This document shows, in pieces, positions 50,716-60,334 of a DNA stretch of 64,000 nt. How positions within the stretch are numbered: the stretch's first letter is position 1; the number at the start of each line of letters is the position of its first letter. Under the pieces are notes generated by a model. The model was not told the DNA's origin and made no database searches. It saw only the letters and a program-made list of their open reading frames with translations. This DNA comes from Glacieibacterium sp965200405. Its GTDB lineage: Bacteria > Pseudomonadota > Alphaproteobacteria > Sphingomonadales > Sphingomonadaceae. The stretch covers positions 620,001 to 684,000 of the forward strand of contig NZ_OZ241356.1 of assembly GCF_965200405.1 (NCBI RefSeq), read 5' to 3'. The translations under genes were made by a program, and so were the position numbers.

Positions 50716-50808
50716 GTGCTGCACCCTTTGATGACCTGCACACCAAGCTAAGTCCGGATCGTCCGCAGAATTAGCTCTTGTTACGACGGATGCAGCATAT
50801 TCGCCTGC

Positions 50809-51714
50809 TCAGAACCAGAATCGCACGCCGAAAACGACGCTCTTCGACGTTCGTCCGTCGCCGTCGGCCCGGGCGAAACGGGCGGTGTCGCCGACCTTGC
50901 GCTCCCACGATACCCCGACGTACGGCGCAAACTCGCGCGCCAGCTCATAACGCAGGCGCAAGCCCAGCTCGACGGTCGAAAGACCCGAGCCGATCCGGTT
51001 ATCGCGCACGTCCTGCGCGGCGAAGTTGAGCTCGGCGCGGGGCTGCAGGATCAGGCGCTGGGTGATGCGCTGGTCGTAATAGCCCTCGACGCGCGCCAGC
51101 AGATCGCCCTTGTCGGACAGGAACAGCGCGGCCTCGACGTCGAACCAATAGGGCGCCAGCCCCTCGACGCCGACGGTCGCATAGGTGCGCTGCGGGCCGG
51201 GGCGGAAATCGTGGCGGACACCGGCCTGGAGATTCCAGTAAGGGTCGACGGCGCGGCTGTACAACGCCTGGACCTTTGCCGCCTCGACGCCGCCGCGAAG
51301 CAGCCCCTCGCCCTCGGTCTTGAGGGTCAGGCGGTTAATGTCGCCGCCGATCCACGCCTCGCCGTCCCAGCGATAGCCGTCGCCGCCCTTAACCGCCTGG
51401 TATTCGGCGAGGTTGAAGATCACCTGCGAGAACGACTGGCCGCCGTGCTCGGCATGCATCTCGTCGCGGGCCCGCTGCATCGTCGCGGGCGGATAAAAGC
51501 GATCGGCATAGTGATCGGTGGGAACGTCGGGCGCCTGCCCGCCGCCGGGCTTGAGCGCCGTGCCACCCTCCGCCGTCGGCGTAGCGGCAGGAGCGGCAGC
51601 AGCAGACGGCGCCGCCGGCGGCATGGGAGGCATGCCGTGCATCGAATGGTCCATCTCCTGTGCCGCGGCCGGACCCGCGACCAGCAATGCGATCAGCAAC
51701 GATGCCCGGGTCAT
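50809..51714 (-). CDS. copB: Copper resistance outer-membrane protein CopB
   Basis: A 301-residue CopB/PcoB protein. A signal peptide ends at GPAAA|QEMD. A Met/His-rich N-terminal stretch (MDHSMHGMPPMPP) then an Ala/Pro linker binds copper. The C-terminal outer-membrane barrel of about 200 residues ends in VVFGVRFWF with the terminal Phe needed for outer-membrane assembly. FAPYVGVSWERKVGDTA is a family signature. ATG at 51714 overlaps the copA stop (ATGA). It works with CopA to sequester or export excess copper. Confidence 0.94.
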   Translation of the reverse strand: MTRASLLIALLVAGPAAAQEMDHSMHGMPPMPPAAPSAAAAPAATPTAEGGTALKPGGGQAPDVPTDHYADRFYPPATMQRARDEMHAEHGGQSFSQVIFNLAEYQAVKGGDGYRWDGEAWIGGDINRLTLKTEGEGLLRGGVEAAKVQALYSRAVDPYWNLQAGVRHDFRPGPQRTYATVGVEGLAPYWFDVEAALFLSDKGDLLARVEGYYDQRITQRLILQPRAELNFAAQDVRDNRIGSGLSTVELGLRLRYELAREFAPYVGVSWERKVGDTARFARADGDGRTSKSVVFGVRFWF

Positions 51715-53396
51715 GCCGCCACCGCGGGGCGAACGCTGACGACGCGCATCATGCCGGCGTGCATGTGGTACAGCATGTGGCAGTGGAAGGCCCAGTCGCC
51801 GATCGCGTCCGCGGTCAGGTCGAAGCTGACGCGGCCGCCGGGCTGGACCAGCACCGTATGCTTGCGCGGCGCGAACTCGCCCTTGCCGGTTACCAGTTCG
51901 AAGAAGTGCCCGTGGAGATGGATCGGGTGGCCCATCATCGTGTCGTTGACCAGCGTCACCCGGACGCGCTCGCCCTGGGTGAAGGCGATCGGCTCGCTGG
52001 CGTCGCTGAACTTCACCCCGTCGAACGACCACATATAGCGTTCCATGTTGCCGGTCAGGTGGATGTCGATCGCCCGCCCCGGCGCCCGCACGTCGGGGTT
52101 GCGGTCGACTGCAACCAGGTCGCGATAGGTCAGCACCTTGTGGCCGACATCCTCCAGCCCCTGGCCGGGATAACCGGTGCGGTCCACCGCCATCGGCGAC
52201 AGCGTCTGGACGCCGGGATTGCGCGCCACGTTCGGCCCATTGTCGAAATTGCGCATCGACATGTCCATGTCGTGCATCCCGGACATGCCGCTCATGTCCA
52301 TGCCCATGTCCTTCATCGTCGCGACCGGACGGGTGCGCAGTGGCGGTACGGCGGCGACCATGCCGGCGCGCGGGGCCAGGGTGGCGCGCGCCATGCCGGA
52401 GCGGTCGATGCTCTCGCCGACCAAGGTGTAGGCACGGTCCTCGACCGGCTGGACGATGACGTCATAGGTCTCGGCCGGGCCGAACTGGAATTCCTCGACC
52501 TCGACCGGCCGGACATTGAGCCCGTCGGCCTGCACGATACTCAGCTTCAGTCCGGGGATACGCACGTTGAAGGTGGTCATCGCCGAGGCATTGATGAAGC
52601 GCAGCCTGACCCGCTCGCCCGGCTTGAACAGCCCGGTCCAATTGTCCTGCGGCCCGTTGCCGTTGACGAGATAGGTGTACGCCGACCCGGTGACGTCGCC
52701 GATATCGGTCGGGTCCATGCGCATCGCGCCCCATTCGACGCGCTCCGCCGGCTTCTGGTCGCGGCCCGCCAGCAGTCCCGCCAGCGTCTGCTTCTGCCGG
52801 TTGTAATAACCGCCCTGCAGCTTCAGCTTGCGATACATCTCGTGACCATGCAGCTGGCTATGGTCCGACAGCACGATGACATGCTCGCGGTCGGAGACGG
52901 TCGGATCGACGCCGGCCGGATCGATGACGATCGGACCGTACAGCCCGATCTGCTCCTGCAACCCGGAATGGCTGTGATACCAGTAGGTCCCTGCCTGGCG
53001 GACCGGGAATTCATAGGTGAAGCTCGACCGCGCCGGGATGCCCGGGAACGAGATGCCCGGCACGCCGTCGAACTGGGTCGGCACGATCAGCCCGTGCCAA
53101 TGGAGCGAGCTATCCTCGTCGAGCGTGTTGAAGATCTTCAGCCGGACATTCTGCCCCTCGCGCAGCCGGACCAGCGGTGCCGGCACGGTCCCGTTGATGC
53201 CGATCGCATGGCTGTAGCGACCGTCTACCATCATCATCTGCTCGGCGATGCGCAGCTCGATATCCTCGCCCGAGACTGTCGGCAGGGCAGACCTGATGCC
53301 CGCCGATACCGGCTGCGCCCACGCCGGCAGCGCCAGCCCGACACCGGCGGCGACCGTGCCGCGCAGCAGCTGGCGACGATTGAAAAGACTGTTCAT
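51711..53396 (-). CDS. copA: Copper resistance multicopper oxidase CopA
   Basis: A 561-residue periplasmic oxidase that converts Cu(I) to the less toxic Cu(II) and binds extra copper. The N-terminus NRRQLLRGTVAAGVGLALPA is a Tat signal. Type 2/3 copper ligands appear as SLHWHG and YWYHSHSG, and type 1/3 ligands as HPIHLHGHFFEL and AFHCHMLYHMHAGMM. A Met-rich loop (MKDMGMDMSGMSGMHDMDM) at about 350-370 is typical of CopA/PcoA. It is 20 bases downstream of the ECF sigma gene and overlaps copB, so copper-linked sigma control is likely. Confidence 0.96.
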   Translation of the reverse strand: MNSLFNRRQLLRGTVAAGVGLALPAWAQPVSAGIRSALPTVSGEDIELRIAEQMMMVDGRYSHAIGINGTVPAPLVRLREGQNVRLKIFNTLDEDSSLHWHGLIVPTQFDGVPGISFPGIPARSSFTYEFPVRQAGTYWYHSHSGLQEQIGLYGPIVIDPAGVDPTVSDREHVIVLSDHSQLHGHEMYRKLKLQGGYYNRQKQTLAGLLAGRDQKPAERVEWGAMRMDPTDIGDVTGSAYTYLVNGNGPQDNWTGLFKPGERVRLRFINASAMTTFNVRIPGLKLSIVQADGLNVRPVEVEEFQFGPAETYDVIVQPVEDRAYTLVGESIDRSGMARATLAPRAGMVAAVPPLRTRPVATMKDMGMDMSGMSGMHDMDMSMRNFDNGPNVARNPGVQTLSPMAVDRTGYPGQGLEDVGHKVLTYRDLVAVDRNPDVRAPGRAIDIHLTGNMERYMWSFDGVKFSDASEPIAFTQGERVRVTLVNDTMMGHPIHLHGHFFELVTGKGEFAPRKHTVLVQPGGRVSFDLTADAIGDWAFHCHMLYHMHAGMMRVVSVRPAVAA

Positions 53397-53416
53397 TCGA
53401 TCCCTAACTCAGGCTG

Positions 53417-54007
53417 TCAGGCTGGGTACGCAGCCGGGCCATCCGGCCCTCGCCCGACCGCGCGGCTCAACGCCGCACGCGCACGGTACAGCCGGGTCTC
53501 GACCGCCTTGTCGCTGATCCCGAGGATCGCCGCGACCTCGGCTTGCGACAGTCCCTCGATCGCCCGCAACACCAACGTCTCGCGCAGCTTTTCGGGCAGT
53601 TCGGTGACCGCGTGCGCGACCTTTGCCAGGTCCTGGCGGTCGGCGGTGGTGACGTCCTGTCCCGGCAGGTCGATCGGCACCTGCTCGGCGACATCGTCGA
53701 TCCGCCGGGCAAAGGCGAACACCCGCCGCACTGCGCGCCGCCGGCCCCAGTCACGGCATTTGTTGACTGCGATCGTCGCCAGCCATCCGCGCATCGACCG
53801 CGTCTCGTCATAGCGCGACAAGGCACGGTGCGCCGACAGGAAGCTTTCCTGCACCAGGTCGAGCGCCTCGTCGGGGTCGCCGACGTTGCCGACGACGATG
53901 CGGTAGAGTGCGCCGCGATGCCGCTGCATGATCTCGGCAAAAGCGCGGTCACGGCCGGCAAGCGCCAGCGTCGCCAGCTCGCCGTCGGTCAGCGCCTCGA
54001 AATTCAC
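53417..54007 (-). CDS. ECF sigma factor, CnrH-like
   Basis: A 196-residue sigma70-family extracytoplasmic-function factor. Region 2 includes DPDEALDLVQESFLSAHRAL and GWLATIAVNKCRDWGRRRA. Region 4 includes LPEKLRETLVLRAIEGLSQA and ILGISDKAVETRLYRARAAL. GTG at 54007 overlaps the stop of the CnrX-like gene, so it is coupled to its regulators. In CnrYXH systems the sigma factor is held by membrane-bound CnrY until CnrX senses metal, then transcribes efflux genes. Here the next genes are copA and copB. Confidence 0.93.
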   Translation of the reverse strand: MNFEALTDGELATLALAGRDRAFAEIMQRHRGALYRIVVGNVGDPDEALDLVQESFLSAHRALSRYDETRSMRGWLATIAVNKCRDWGRRRAVRRVFAFARRIDDVAEQVPIDLPGQDVTTADRQDLAKVAHAVTELPEKLRETLVLRAIEGLSQAEVAAILGISDKAVETRLYRARAALSRAVGRGPDGPAAYPA

Positions 54008-54447
54008 CCGCCGTCGGCGGTCAGCGCCTTGACGACCGCCTTGTCGAACTTCGCGGCCTGCGCCGGGGTGAGCAGCGCGCGCATCGCAAAGACATGCGCC
54101 AGCGTCTCCTTCTGGAGCTGGCCCATGACATGATGCGTGCGGTCGATCGCGGCGCTTACCTGGGGGCCGTTGCCATGCTCGGCCTCGATCGCTGCCGCCA
54201 GCCGGGCATTGTCGGCGCGCATCTCCATCTCCAGCGCCCGGCGGCGGATCGAGAAATCCTGCTCCAGCTTTTCCAGACGGGCATGCTGATCGGGCGCGAG
54301 GTCGAGGCCGTCGTGGATCAGATGGTGGAGTTCGACGCCACCGGCAGGCTCGGCGGGGGCGAACAGGCTGCGACCGAGGTAGACGCCGCCGAACGCCGCG
54401 ACAAAGGCCAACAGGCCGATCAGCAGTGCGGCGCGAACCGCGTTCAT
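54004..54447 (-). CDS. CnrX-like periplasmic metal sensor
   Basis: A 147-residue protein with one N-terminal helix (ALLIGLLAFVAAFGGVYLG) and a four-helix hooked periplasmic domain. ELHHLIHDGLDL gives a His-x3-His pair, and LAHVFAMRALLTPAQ gives His and Met positions that match ligands of CnrX (Ni/Co sensor of Cupriavidus). It would bind metal and release the anti-sigma factor. It overlaps both neighbours by four bases. Which metal it senses is not fixed: the linked copA/copB genes suggest copper. Confidence 0.87.
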   Translation of the reverse strand: MNAVRAALLIGLLAFVAAFGGVYLGRSLFAPAEPAGGVELHHLIHDGLDLAPDQHARLEKLEQDFSIRRRALEMEMRADNARLAAAIEAEHGNGPQVSAAIDRTHHVMGQLQKETLAHVFAMRALLTPAQAAKFDKAVVKALTADGG

Positions 54448-54737
54448 TCGCGCGGGATCAGCAGCGACGAGGGTGCCAGCGCCAGCGGCGACACCGCGTC
54501 GGCGTGACGGGCGAACGCCACCGACGCGCCGCCGCCCGCGACGCCCGCGACCAGTGCCAGACCGGCGAAGGCGGCGCCGAGGCGGACCAGGAAACCCTGG
54601 CCCTGCCGCTGGGCGTCGGCGATCCGGGACAGCACGCGGCCGTCGATGTCGGCCAGCCCGGGTGGCTCAGCGCGCGCCCCGAGCCGTGCCAGAAGCTGAT
54701 CGATATCGTCCACAGGCCGGTCTCCCTGCGCCTTCAT
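54444..54737 (-). CDS. CnrY-like membrane anti-sigma factor
   Basis: A 97-residue protein. A cytoplasmic N-terminus of about 50 residues (DDIDQLLARLGARAEPPGLA) would bind the sigma factor. A single helix (LVRLGAAFAGLALVAGVAGG) at about 50-72 spans the membrane, and a short periplasmic tail would meet the CnrX-like sensor. Size, topology and position before cnrX- and cnrH-like genes fit CnrY, though such proteins have little sequence conservation. It starts 22 bases after the TonB receptor stop, leaving little space for its own promoter. Confidence 0.78.
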   Translation of the reverse strand: MKAQGDRPVDDIDQLLARLGARAEPPGLADIDGRVLSRIADAQRQGQGFLVRLGAAFAGLALVAGVAGGGASVAFARHADAVSPLALAPSSLLIPRE

Positions 54738-54759
54738 ACGCGAAACCGGCCTTCGACCC

Positions 54760-56958
54760 TCAGAACTTGTAGGCAGCCCTGATCGTCCATTCGCGCGGCG
54801 CGCCCGGCACCGTCCACAGGGCCGCGTACGACGACGGGTAATAGTGCACGTTGAACAGATTGTTGACGTCGGCAGAGACCCGGATCGCCTCGGTCACGTC
54901 GAGCGCACCGAACAGGCGGACCGTCGTATAGCCCGGCAGCCGGTAGGTGGTGGCGGTCTCGCCGAGGCGGCTAGAGACGTACTTGACGCTGCCACCGACA
55001 TTCAGCGCGCGCTCGCCGATCATGAACTCCTTCGACAGCAGCGCGCTGACGCTGTGCTTGGGAATGTTGATTAGCGGATCGCCGGCGAAAATCGTGCGCC
55101 CGAAGTCGGGATCGAGGATGTCGTCGGCGATATAGGCGTCGGTATAGGCATAAGACAGCACGCCGGTGATCTCGCCCGGCAGCTTGGCGTTCAGGTCGAA
55201 CTCGACGCCCTTGCTCTTGGCGCGACCGACGTCGAGGGTGAAGCCGGCATTGACCGGATCGGCGGTCAGGACGTTCGACTTCTCCATCTTGTACAGGGCT
55301 AGGGTGCCGCTCAGCCGGTTGTCGAGGATGTCGAACTTGGCGCCGACCTCGTACGACTTGGAGGATTCGGGGCGGAATGCCTCGTTGCGCACGTTGACGC
55401 CGGTGTTCGCCCGGAAGCCCTTGGAGAAGCTGCCGTAGAAAGTCAGTTCCTCGCTCGCCTTGACGCTGAGGCCGACCGACGGACTCCACTGGTTGAACTT
55501 CTGGAAGGTCGGGACATAGCCAGTCGGATTGGCCGCCCGGGCCAGTCGGTTGACCACCGTCTGGCGATAGTCGTCATAGCGGATACCCGCCTGGATCGAC
55601 AGCCAGTCGGTCAGCTCGATGCGGTCGCGGAGATAGGTTCCCCAGGCCTTGGCAACCTCGGTGCGGCTCTGGAAGGCCGACATCGGCAGCGCCGTCACGT
55701 CGGTATAGACCGGGTTAAAGATGTCGATGGCATTCAGGGTGCGCAGCGTCGCGGCCGAGATATTGCCCGATGCGACCTCGGCCCGCTGCGCGGCGCTGAG
55801 CGCCGGCGGACGATAGCGCGTCTGCAGGATGTCGAGCTTGAACCACTCGTAATCGCCGCCGAACAGGATGTTGTGCTTGATCGAACCGGTCATCAGGCTG
55901 CCCGACACTTCGGCGCGCGGGATCAGGTCCTTGCCGGTGTAGTCGCGGAAGATGCGGCGGCGCGACAGGGTCCGGCCGTCGAGGAAGAACGGGTTGCGAG
56001 CGGCGGCGAATTCGGGGTCCTCGCCAAAGCCGTCGAACGAGGTGTAGCGATAGGCGATGCCGCCGATCAGCTTCCAATCGGCGAACAGCTTCTGCTCGGC
56101 CTGGAGCTGATGTCCGACGACCGTGCTGGAGATGTTGCCGTCGCTGGGCTCGCCGAGGAAACGTGACCGCGGCAGCGCGCCGGGATCGCCGTTGATCGCG
56201 ACGACGCCGCGATCGAACGGGGTCTTCTGCTTGGTGAACTCGAGCTCGTAATTCGCGGAGAAGTCGTCGAGCTTGAGCAGGACCGACGGCGACATCGTGA
56301 ACTTCTTGGAATGGAGCGTGTCGCGGAAGCTGTCGCCCTGCTCATAGGCGCCAGTGACGCGCACCGCGACCTTGTCGTTCAGCGGCAGGTTGTAGTCGAG
56401 CTCGCCGCGATAGGTGTCGAAGCGGCCGATACTGGCCTGGACCTGCCCGCCGGCGCGGAAGAACGGTTTCTTGGTGACGATGTTGACCGTGCCGCCGGGC
56501 TCGCCGCGGCCGAACAAGGCCGATGTCGGGCCACGCAGCACCTCGATCGCCTCGACGTTCGAGGCGTCGCGCGGGCCGGCATAGCCACGAGCGCCGTTGA
56601 AGCCGTTGACCAGCACGCCGGTCGGCGAATTGGGATCACCGACGAAGCCGCGGATGGCGAACGAGTCGAACATACCGCCAAAGCCGTTCTGTCGCGAAAT
56701 GCTCGCCGACAGGTCGAGCGCGGCGTCGAGCCGGGTAATGTTGAGTTGCTGGAGCGTCGCTCCCGAAATAACCTGCGTCGCCTGGGGAAGCTGCTCCAGC
56801 GGAACATTGCCGCGATAGGCCTGGATCCGCCCGGTAACGAGAATTTCGTCGGCCTGCGCGATTTCCGTTTGCGCCAGCAGTGGAGACGGGGCCTGGCTCG
56901 CGGCTAGGATCAGCGCAACCGACTTGATCGGCAGAGACCTGGAACAATGTGACTTCAT
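54760..56958 (-). CDS. TonB-dependent outer-membrane receptor
   Basis: A 732-residue receptor of the siderophore class. A signal peptide is followed by a TonB box-like ADEILVTGRI, a plug domain (FAIRGFVGD, ASNVEAIEVLRGPTSALFGR, GEPGGTVNIVTKKP) and a 22-strand barrel ending in WTIRAAYKF. No N-terminal STN signalling domain is seen, so it is not a FecA-type transducer. ATG at 56958 gives the full signal peptide. It lies directly before the CnrY-like gene on the same strand, so it may import a metal complex and share the sigma-controlled unit. Its ligand is unknown. Confidence 0.92.
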   Translation of the reverse strand: MKSHCSRSLPIKSVALILAASQAPSPLLAQTEIAQADEILVTGRIQAYRGNVPLEQLPQATQVISGATLQQLNITRLDAALDLSASISRQNGFGGMFDSFAIRGFVGDPNSPTGVLVNGFNGARGYAGPRDASNVEAIEVLRGPTSALFGRGEPGGTVNIVTKKPFFRAGGQVQASIGRFDTYRGELDYNLPLNDKVAVRVTGAYEQGDSFRDTLHSKKFTMSPSVLLKLDDFSANYELEFTKQKTPFDRGVVAINGDPGALPRSRFLGEPSDGNISSTVVGHQLQAEQKLFADWKLIGGIAYRYTSFDGFGEDPEFAAARNPFFLDGRTLSRRRIFRDYTGKDLIPRAEVSGSLMTGSIKHNILFGGDYEWFKLDILQTRYRPPALSAAQRAEVASGNISAATLRTLNAIDIFNPVYTDVTALPMSAFQSRTEVAKAWGTYLRDRIELTDWLSIQAGIRYDDYRQTVVNRLARAANPTGYVPTFQKFNQWSPSVGLSVKASEELTFYGSFSKGFRANTGVNVRNEAFRPESSKSYEVGAKFDILDNRLSGTLALYKMEKSNVLTADPVNAGFTLDVGRAKSKGVEFDLNAKLPGEITGVLSYAYTDAYIADDILDPDFGRTIFAGDPLINIPKHSVSALLSKEFMIGERALNVGGSVKYVSSRLGETATTYRLPGYTTVRLFGALDVTEAIRVSADVNNLFNVHYYPSSYAALWTVPGAPREWTIRAAYKF

Positions 56959-57376
56959 GTTGCTTCCCCGGTTAAATCGAATTTCCCAGAGCACCTCTTA
57001 TTTCTTGGCGGTCACGATCCGAACTTACCGGTCGTGCCGATTCAGGAAGCGTCTCACCCGAAAGTATGCCGCGCCATTCCGGTATAAGCCGCCGAGTCGA
57101 CCGGCGTTCGAGTGTCGTTATATTGAAATATCGGTAAATGACGCATGATCTGCCGGGTCGTCATCGCAGCGACTTTCAGTGCGAGGCGGACAAAAGCGCC
57201 GCGACGACGCGGCAAAGGTCGCCCGCGCCTGCTGCCGGGATATCGAAGGCGATCCGCTATCGTGACGGGTCAACTGGCCGGCAATCCCGATGGCTACCCG
57301 CGGTAAAGTTCGCCGTGCCAAAATCGCGCTCCGGACGTTAGAACATGCAACACGCTGAAAACTATGAGTGGATTAG
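56959..57376. other. Divergent intergenic region, TonB receptor / histidine kinase
   Basis: This 418-base stretch lies between divergent genes. It is AT-richer at about 56990-57140 than the coding DNA around it and includes a near-palindrome (atattgaaatat) at about 57119-57130. It probably holds promoters for both directions. No clear Fur box, known repeat or convincing small gene was seen; the short frames here lack coding character. Confidence 0.4.
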
Positions 57377-60334
57377 ATGATTTCTGTTCCCGGTGATGCC
57401 GGTGATTCGCTGGATCAACACGGCGGGAGCAGCCTTGGCCAGGCTGAGGGATCGGACGATGACCGCGCGCGCTTCGAAGCGTTGAGCGGCTACGCTATCC
57501 TGGACACGTCACGTGAAGCGGCATTCGACGATATCGTTCGGCTGGCCGCGGACATCTTCGAGGCGCCAATAGCGGCGGTGAGCCTGCTCGCCGAGGGTCG
57601 GCAGTGGTTCAAGGCTGAAGTCGGGTTCGGCTCCGACGAACTGCCGCTCGACGTGTCGCTCTGCGCTTATGTGATCCGCCAGCAGGGGATCATCGTGGTA
57701 CCCGATCTGCGCGACGACGAGCGGTTCAGGTCCAATCCGATGGTGGCTGCCGAACCGGGCTGGCGCTTCTATGCCGGCGCGGTGCTGGAGACGCCGGCAG
57801 GTGTGCCGATCGGCAGCCTGTGCGTTCTCGATATCGTGCCCCGACCCCAGGGCATCACCGATCGCCAGCGTCTGACGCTGGAGGTGCTGGCCCGCCAGGT
57901 GATGAGCCAGCTGGAGTTGCGGCGCACCCTTATGCGGCGCGAGGGGGAGGTCGATCTCGCCCAAGCCAGCGAGCATCGGCTCCGCCTGGTCGTCGACAGC
58001 GCCAGCGACTACGCGATCATCACGATGGATGCCGATCGCCGCGTGACCGACTGGTCTAAGGGCGCCGAAGCAATCTTCCGGCGACCGATCGCCGAGATGA
58101 TCGGCAAGTCCGCCGACGAGATCTTCACGCCCGAGGATCGCGCCGACCGGCAGCCCGAGCGAGAGGTCGCCACGGCCAGCCGGGAGGGGCAGGCGCTCGA
58201 CCAGCGGTGGCATCAGCGCGCCGATGGTACCCGGGTCTTTCTCAACGGGTCCGTCCATCCGCTGCCGCGCGACGAGGCCGGACGCGAGCGTGGCTTCCTC
58301 AAGATCGCCCGCGATGAAACCGCGCAACGCGCCGATCGCGCCGCTCTTGCCGAGACCGAGGGCCGCTTTCGCAACATGGCCGACAATGCTCCGGTGATGA
58401 TGTGGGTGACCGACCCCAGCGGCTATTGCCTGTACCTCAATCGCCGCTGGTACGAGTTCACCGGTCAGACCGAGGCGGAGGCCGAGGGCTATGGCTGGCT
58501 GGAAGTCACCCATCCCGACGACCGGGCGCATACCGAGCAGGCCTTCTTCGAAGCCAATGCGGCGCGCGCCAATTTCCGGGTCGAGTACCGCCTGCGCTCG
58601 GCTGACGGCTCCTACCGCTGGGCGATCGACGCCGCGAGCCCGCGCTTCAGCGAAGACGGTGAGTTCCTCGGCTATGTCGGTTCCGTTATCGATATCGACG
58701 AACGCCGCCGCGCCGAGCAGCGCCTGCTGGAAAACGAGGAGCAGCTGCGGCTGGCGACCGAGGCCGCCGAAATCGGACTGTGGGACTATGATGTCACGAC
58801 CGACACCTTGTTCTGGCCGCCGCGCGTCAAGGCGATGTTCGGCATCACTTCGGACGGTCCGGTAACGTTGGAGGATTTCTCGGACGGGGTGCATCCGGAG
58901 GACGTCGCAGCGACGATGAGCGCGTTCTCGCTCGCGCTCGATCCGGCGGCGCGCTCACTCTACGACGTCGAATACCGCACGATCGGGCGGGATGACGGGC
59001 TGGTTCGATGGATCGCGGCGAAGGGCCGGGGGCTGTTCGACGCGAACGGCGTCTGCATCCGGGTCATCGGCGCCGCGATCGACGTCACCGCACGCAAGGC
59101 GATCGAAGCTGAAGTGCTGACGCTCAACGAGACGCTGGAGCGCCGCGTGCTTGAGGAGGTCGCGCAACGGGCCAAGACCGAGGAACAGCTGCGCCAGGCG
59201 CAGAAGATGGAGGCGGTCGGCCAACTGACCGGCGGCATCGCGCACGACTTTAACAACCTGCTGACCGGCATCATCGGCAGCCTCGACATGATGCAGCGCA
59301 AGATCGCAGCCGGTCGCTCGGGCGAGATCGAGCGCCATGCCACCGTCGCGCTGACATCGGCGAACCGCGCAGCGGCGCTGACGCACCGCCTGCTGGCATT
59401 CTCGCGCCGCCAGCCGCTCGATCCCAAACCGGTCGATGCCAACCGGCTGGTGTCGTCCACCGAGGAGCTGTTGCGCCGTACCCTGGGCGAGAAAATCCGC
59501 CTGGAAATGGTGACCACCGGCGGACTGTGGCAGGCGCTGTGCGATCCGCACCAACTCGAAAGTGCGATCCTGAACCTCGCCATCAACGCCCGTGACGCGA
59601 TGCCGGACGGTGGTCAGCTGACCATTGAGACCTGCAACGCCCACCTCGATAACACTTATGGTATGCCGTCTCGCAATGTCCGGCCCGGGCAATATGTCTG
59701 CATCTGCGTTTCGGACACCGGCACCGGCATGAGCAGCGAGACGATCGAAAAGGCCTTCGAGCCGTTCTTCACGACCAAGCCGATCGGGCAAGGCACCGGA
59801 CTGGGCCTGTCGATGATCTATGGCTTCACGCGACAGTCCGACGGCTATGCGAAGATCTATTCCGAGCTTGGGCGGGGCACCACCGTCAAACTCTACCTGC
59901 CGCGCTTCTACGGCAAAGTTGAGGATGCCGAACCAAGCGAGGCGCCCGCCGCCGCGGTGGCGACACAGCACGCCGAGATCGTGCTGGTCGTCGAGGACGA
60001 AACGGCCGTCCGCGATCTCGTCGTCGAAGTGCTTGGCGACCTGGGCTACCGGACGCTCGAGGCGATCGATGGCCCGTCCGGCCTGGCGATCCTGCACTCG
60101 AACCAACCGATCGACCTGCTCGTCACCGACGTCGGGCTGCCGGGGATAAACGGACGCCAGATGGCCGAAGCCGCGCGTCTGCAGCGTCCCGACCTCAAGA
60201 TCCTGTTCATGACCGGCTACGCCGAGAATGCCGCATTGAGCGGCGGCTTCCTCGAGCCTGGGATGGAGCTGTTGACCAAGCCGTTCGCCGTCGATGCACT
60301 GGCGCAGCGACTATCCGACATTCTGATGAACTGA
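57377..60334 (+). CDS. Hybrid sensor histidine kinase (GAF-PAS-PAS-PAS-HK-REC)
   Basis: A 985-residue soluble-looking kinase with no membrane helix. A GAF domain (about 45-190) has AAVSLLAEGRQWFKAEVG and AGAVLETPAGVPIGSLCVLD. Three PAS domains follow at about 205-320, 325-440 and 450-575. The HisKA motif GQLTGGIAHDFNNLLTG holds phospho-acceptor His623. The HATPase domain has AINARDAMPDGG and GTGLGLSMIYG. The C-terminal receiver has phospho-acceptor Asp918 in LLVTDVGLPGING. The PAS domains lack an obvious LOV cysteine motif, so light sensing is not supported. No output regulator lies next to it. Confidence 0.93.
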   Translation: MISVPGDAGDSLDQHGGSSLGQAEGSDDDRARFEALSGYAILDTSREAAFDDIVRLAADIFEAPIAAVSLLAEGRQWFKAEVGFGSDELPLDVSLCAYVIRQQGIIVVPDLRDDERFRSNPMVAAEPGWRFYAGAVLETPAGVPIGSLCVLDIVPRPQGITDRQRLTLEVLARQVMSQLELRRTLMRREGEVDLAQASEHRLRLVVDSASDYAIITMDADRRVTDWSKGAEAIFRRPIAEMIGKSADEIFTPEDRADRQPEREVATASREGQALDQRWHQRADGTRVFLNGSVHPLPRDEAGRERGFLKIARDETAQRADRAALAETEGRFRNMADNAPVMMWVTDPSGYCLYLNRRWYEFTGQTEAEAEGYGWLEVTHPDDRAHTEQAFFEANAARANFRVEYRLRSADGSYRWAIDAASPRFSEDGEFLGYVGSVIDIDERRRAEQRLLENEEQLRLATEAAEIGLWDYDVTTDTLFWPPRVKAMFGITSDGPVTLEDFSDGVHPEDVAATMSAFSLALDPAARSLYDVEYRTIGRDDGLVRWIAAKGRGLFDANGVCIRVIGAAIDVTARKAIEAEVLTLNETLERRVLEEVAQRAKTEEQLRQAQKMEAVGQLTGGIAHDFNNLLTGIIGSLDMMQRKIAAGRSGEIERHATVALTSANRAAALTHRLLAFSRRQPLDPKPVDANRLVSSTEELLRRTLGEKIRLEMVTTGGLWQALCDPHQLESAILNLAINARDAMPDGGQLTIETCNAHLDNTYGMPSRNVRPGQYVCICVSDTGTGMSSETIEKAFEPFFTTKPIGQGTGLGLSMIYGFTRQSDGYAKIYSELGRGTTVKLYLPRFYGKVEDAEPSEAPAAAVATQHAEIVLVVEDETAVRDLVVEVLGDLGYRTLEAIDGPSGLAILHSNQPIDLLVTDVGLPGINGRQMAEAARLQRPDLKILFMTGYAENAALSGGFLEPGMELLTKPFAVDALAQRLSDILMN

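Noticed and set aside
51660..53813. 717-codon plus-strand frame opposite copA and the sigma gene
   Set aside because: It is a complement-strand shadow of copA, whose copper-ligand motifs are unmistakable on the minus strand.
57377..60334. Hybrid kinase as a bacteriophytochrome or LOV photoreceptor
   Set aside because: The PHY domain and chromophore cysteine are not seen, and no LOV-type NCRFL motif is present in the PAS domains.
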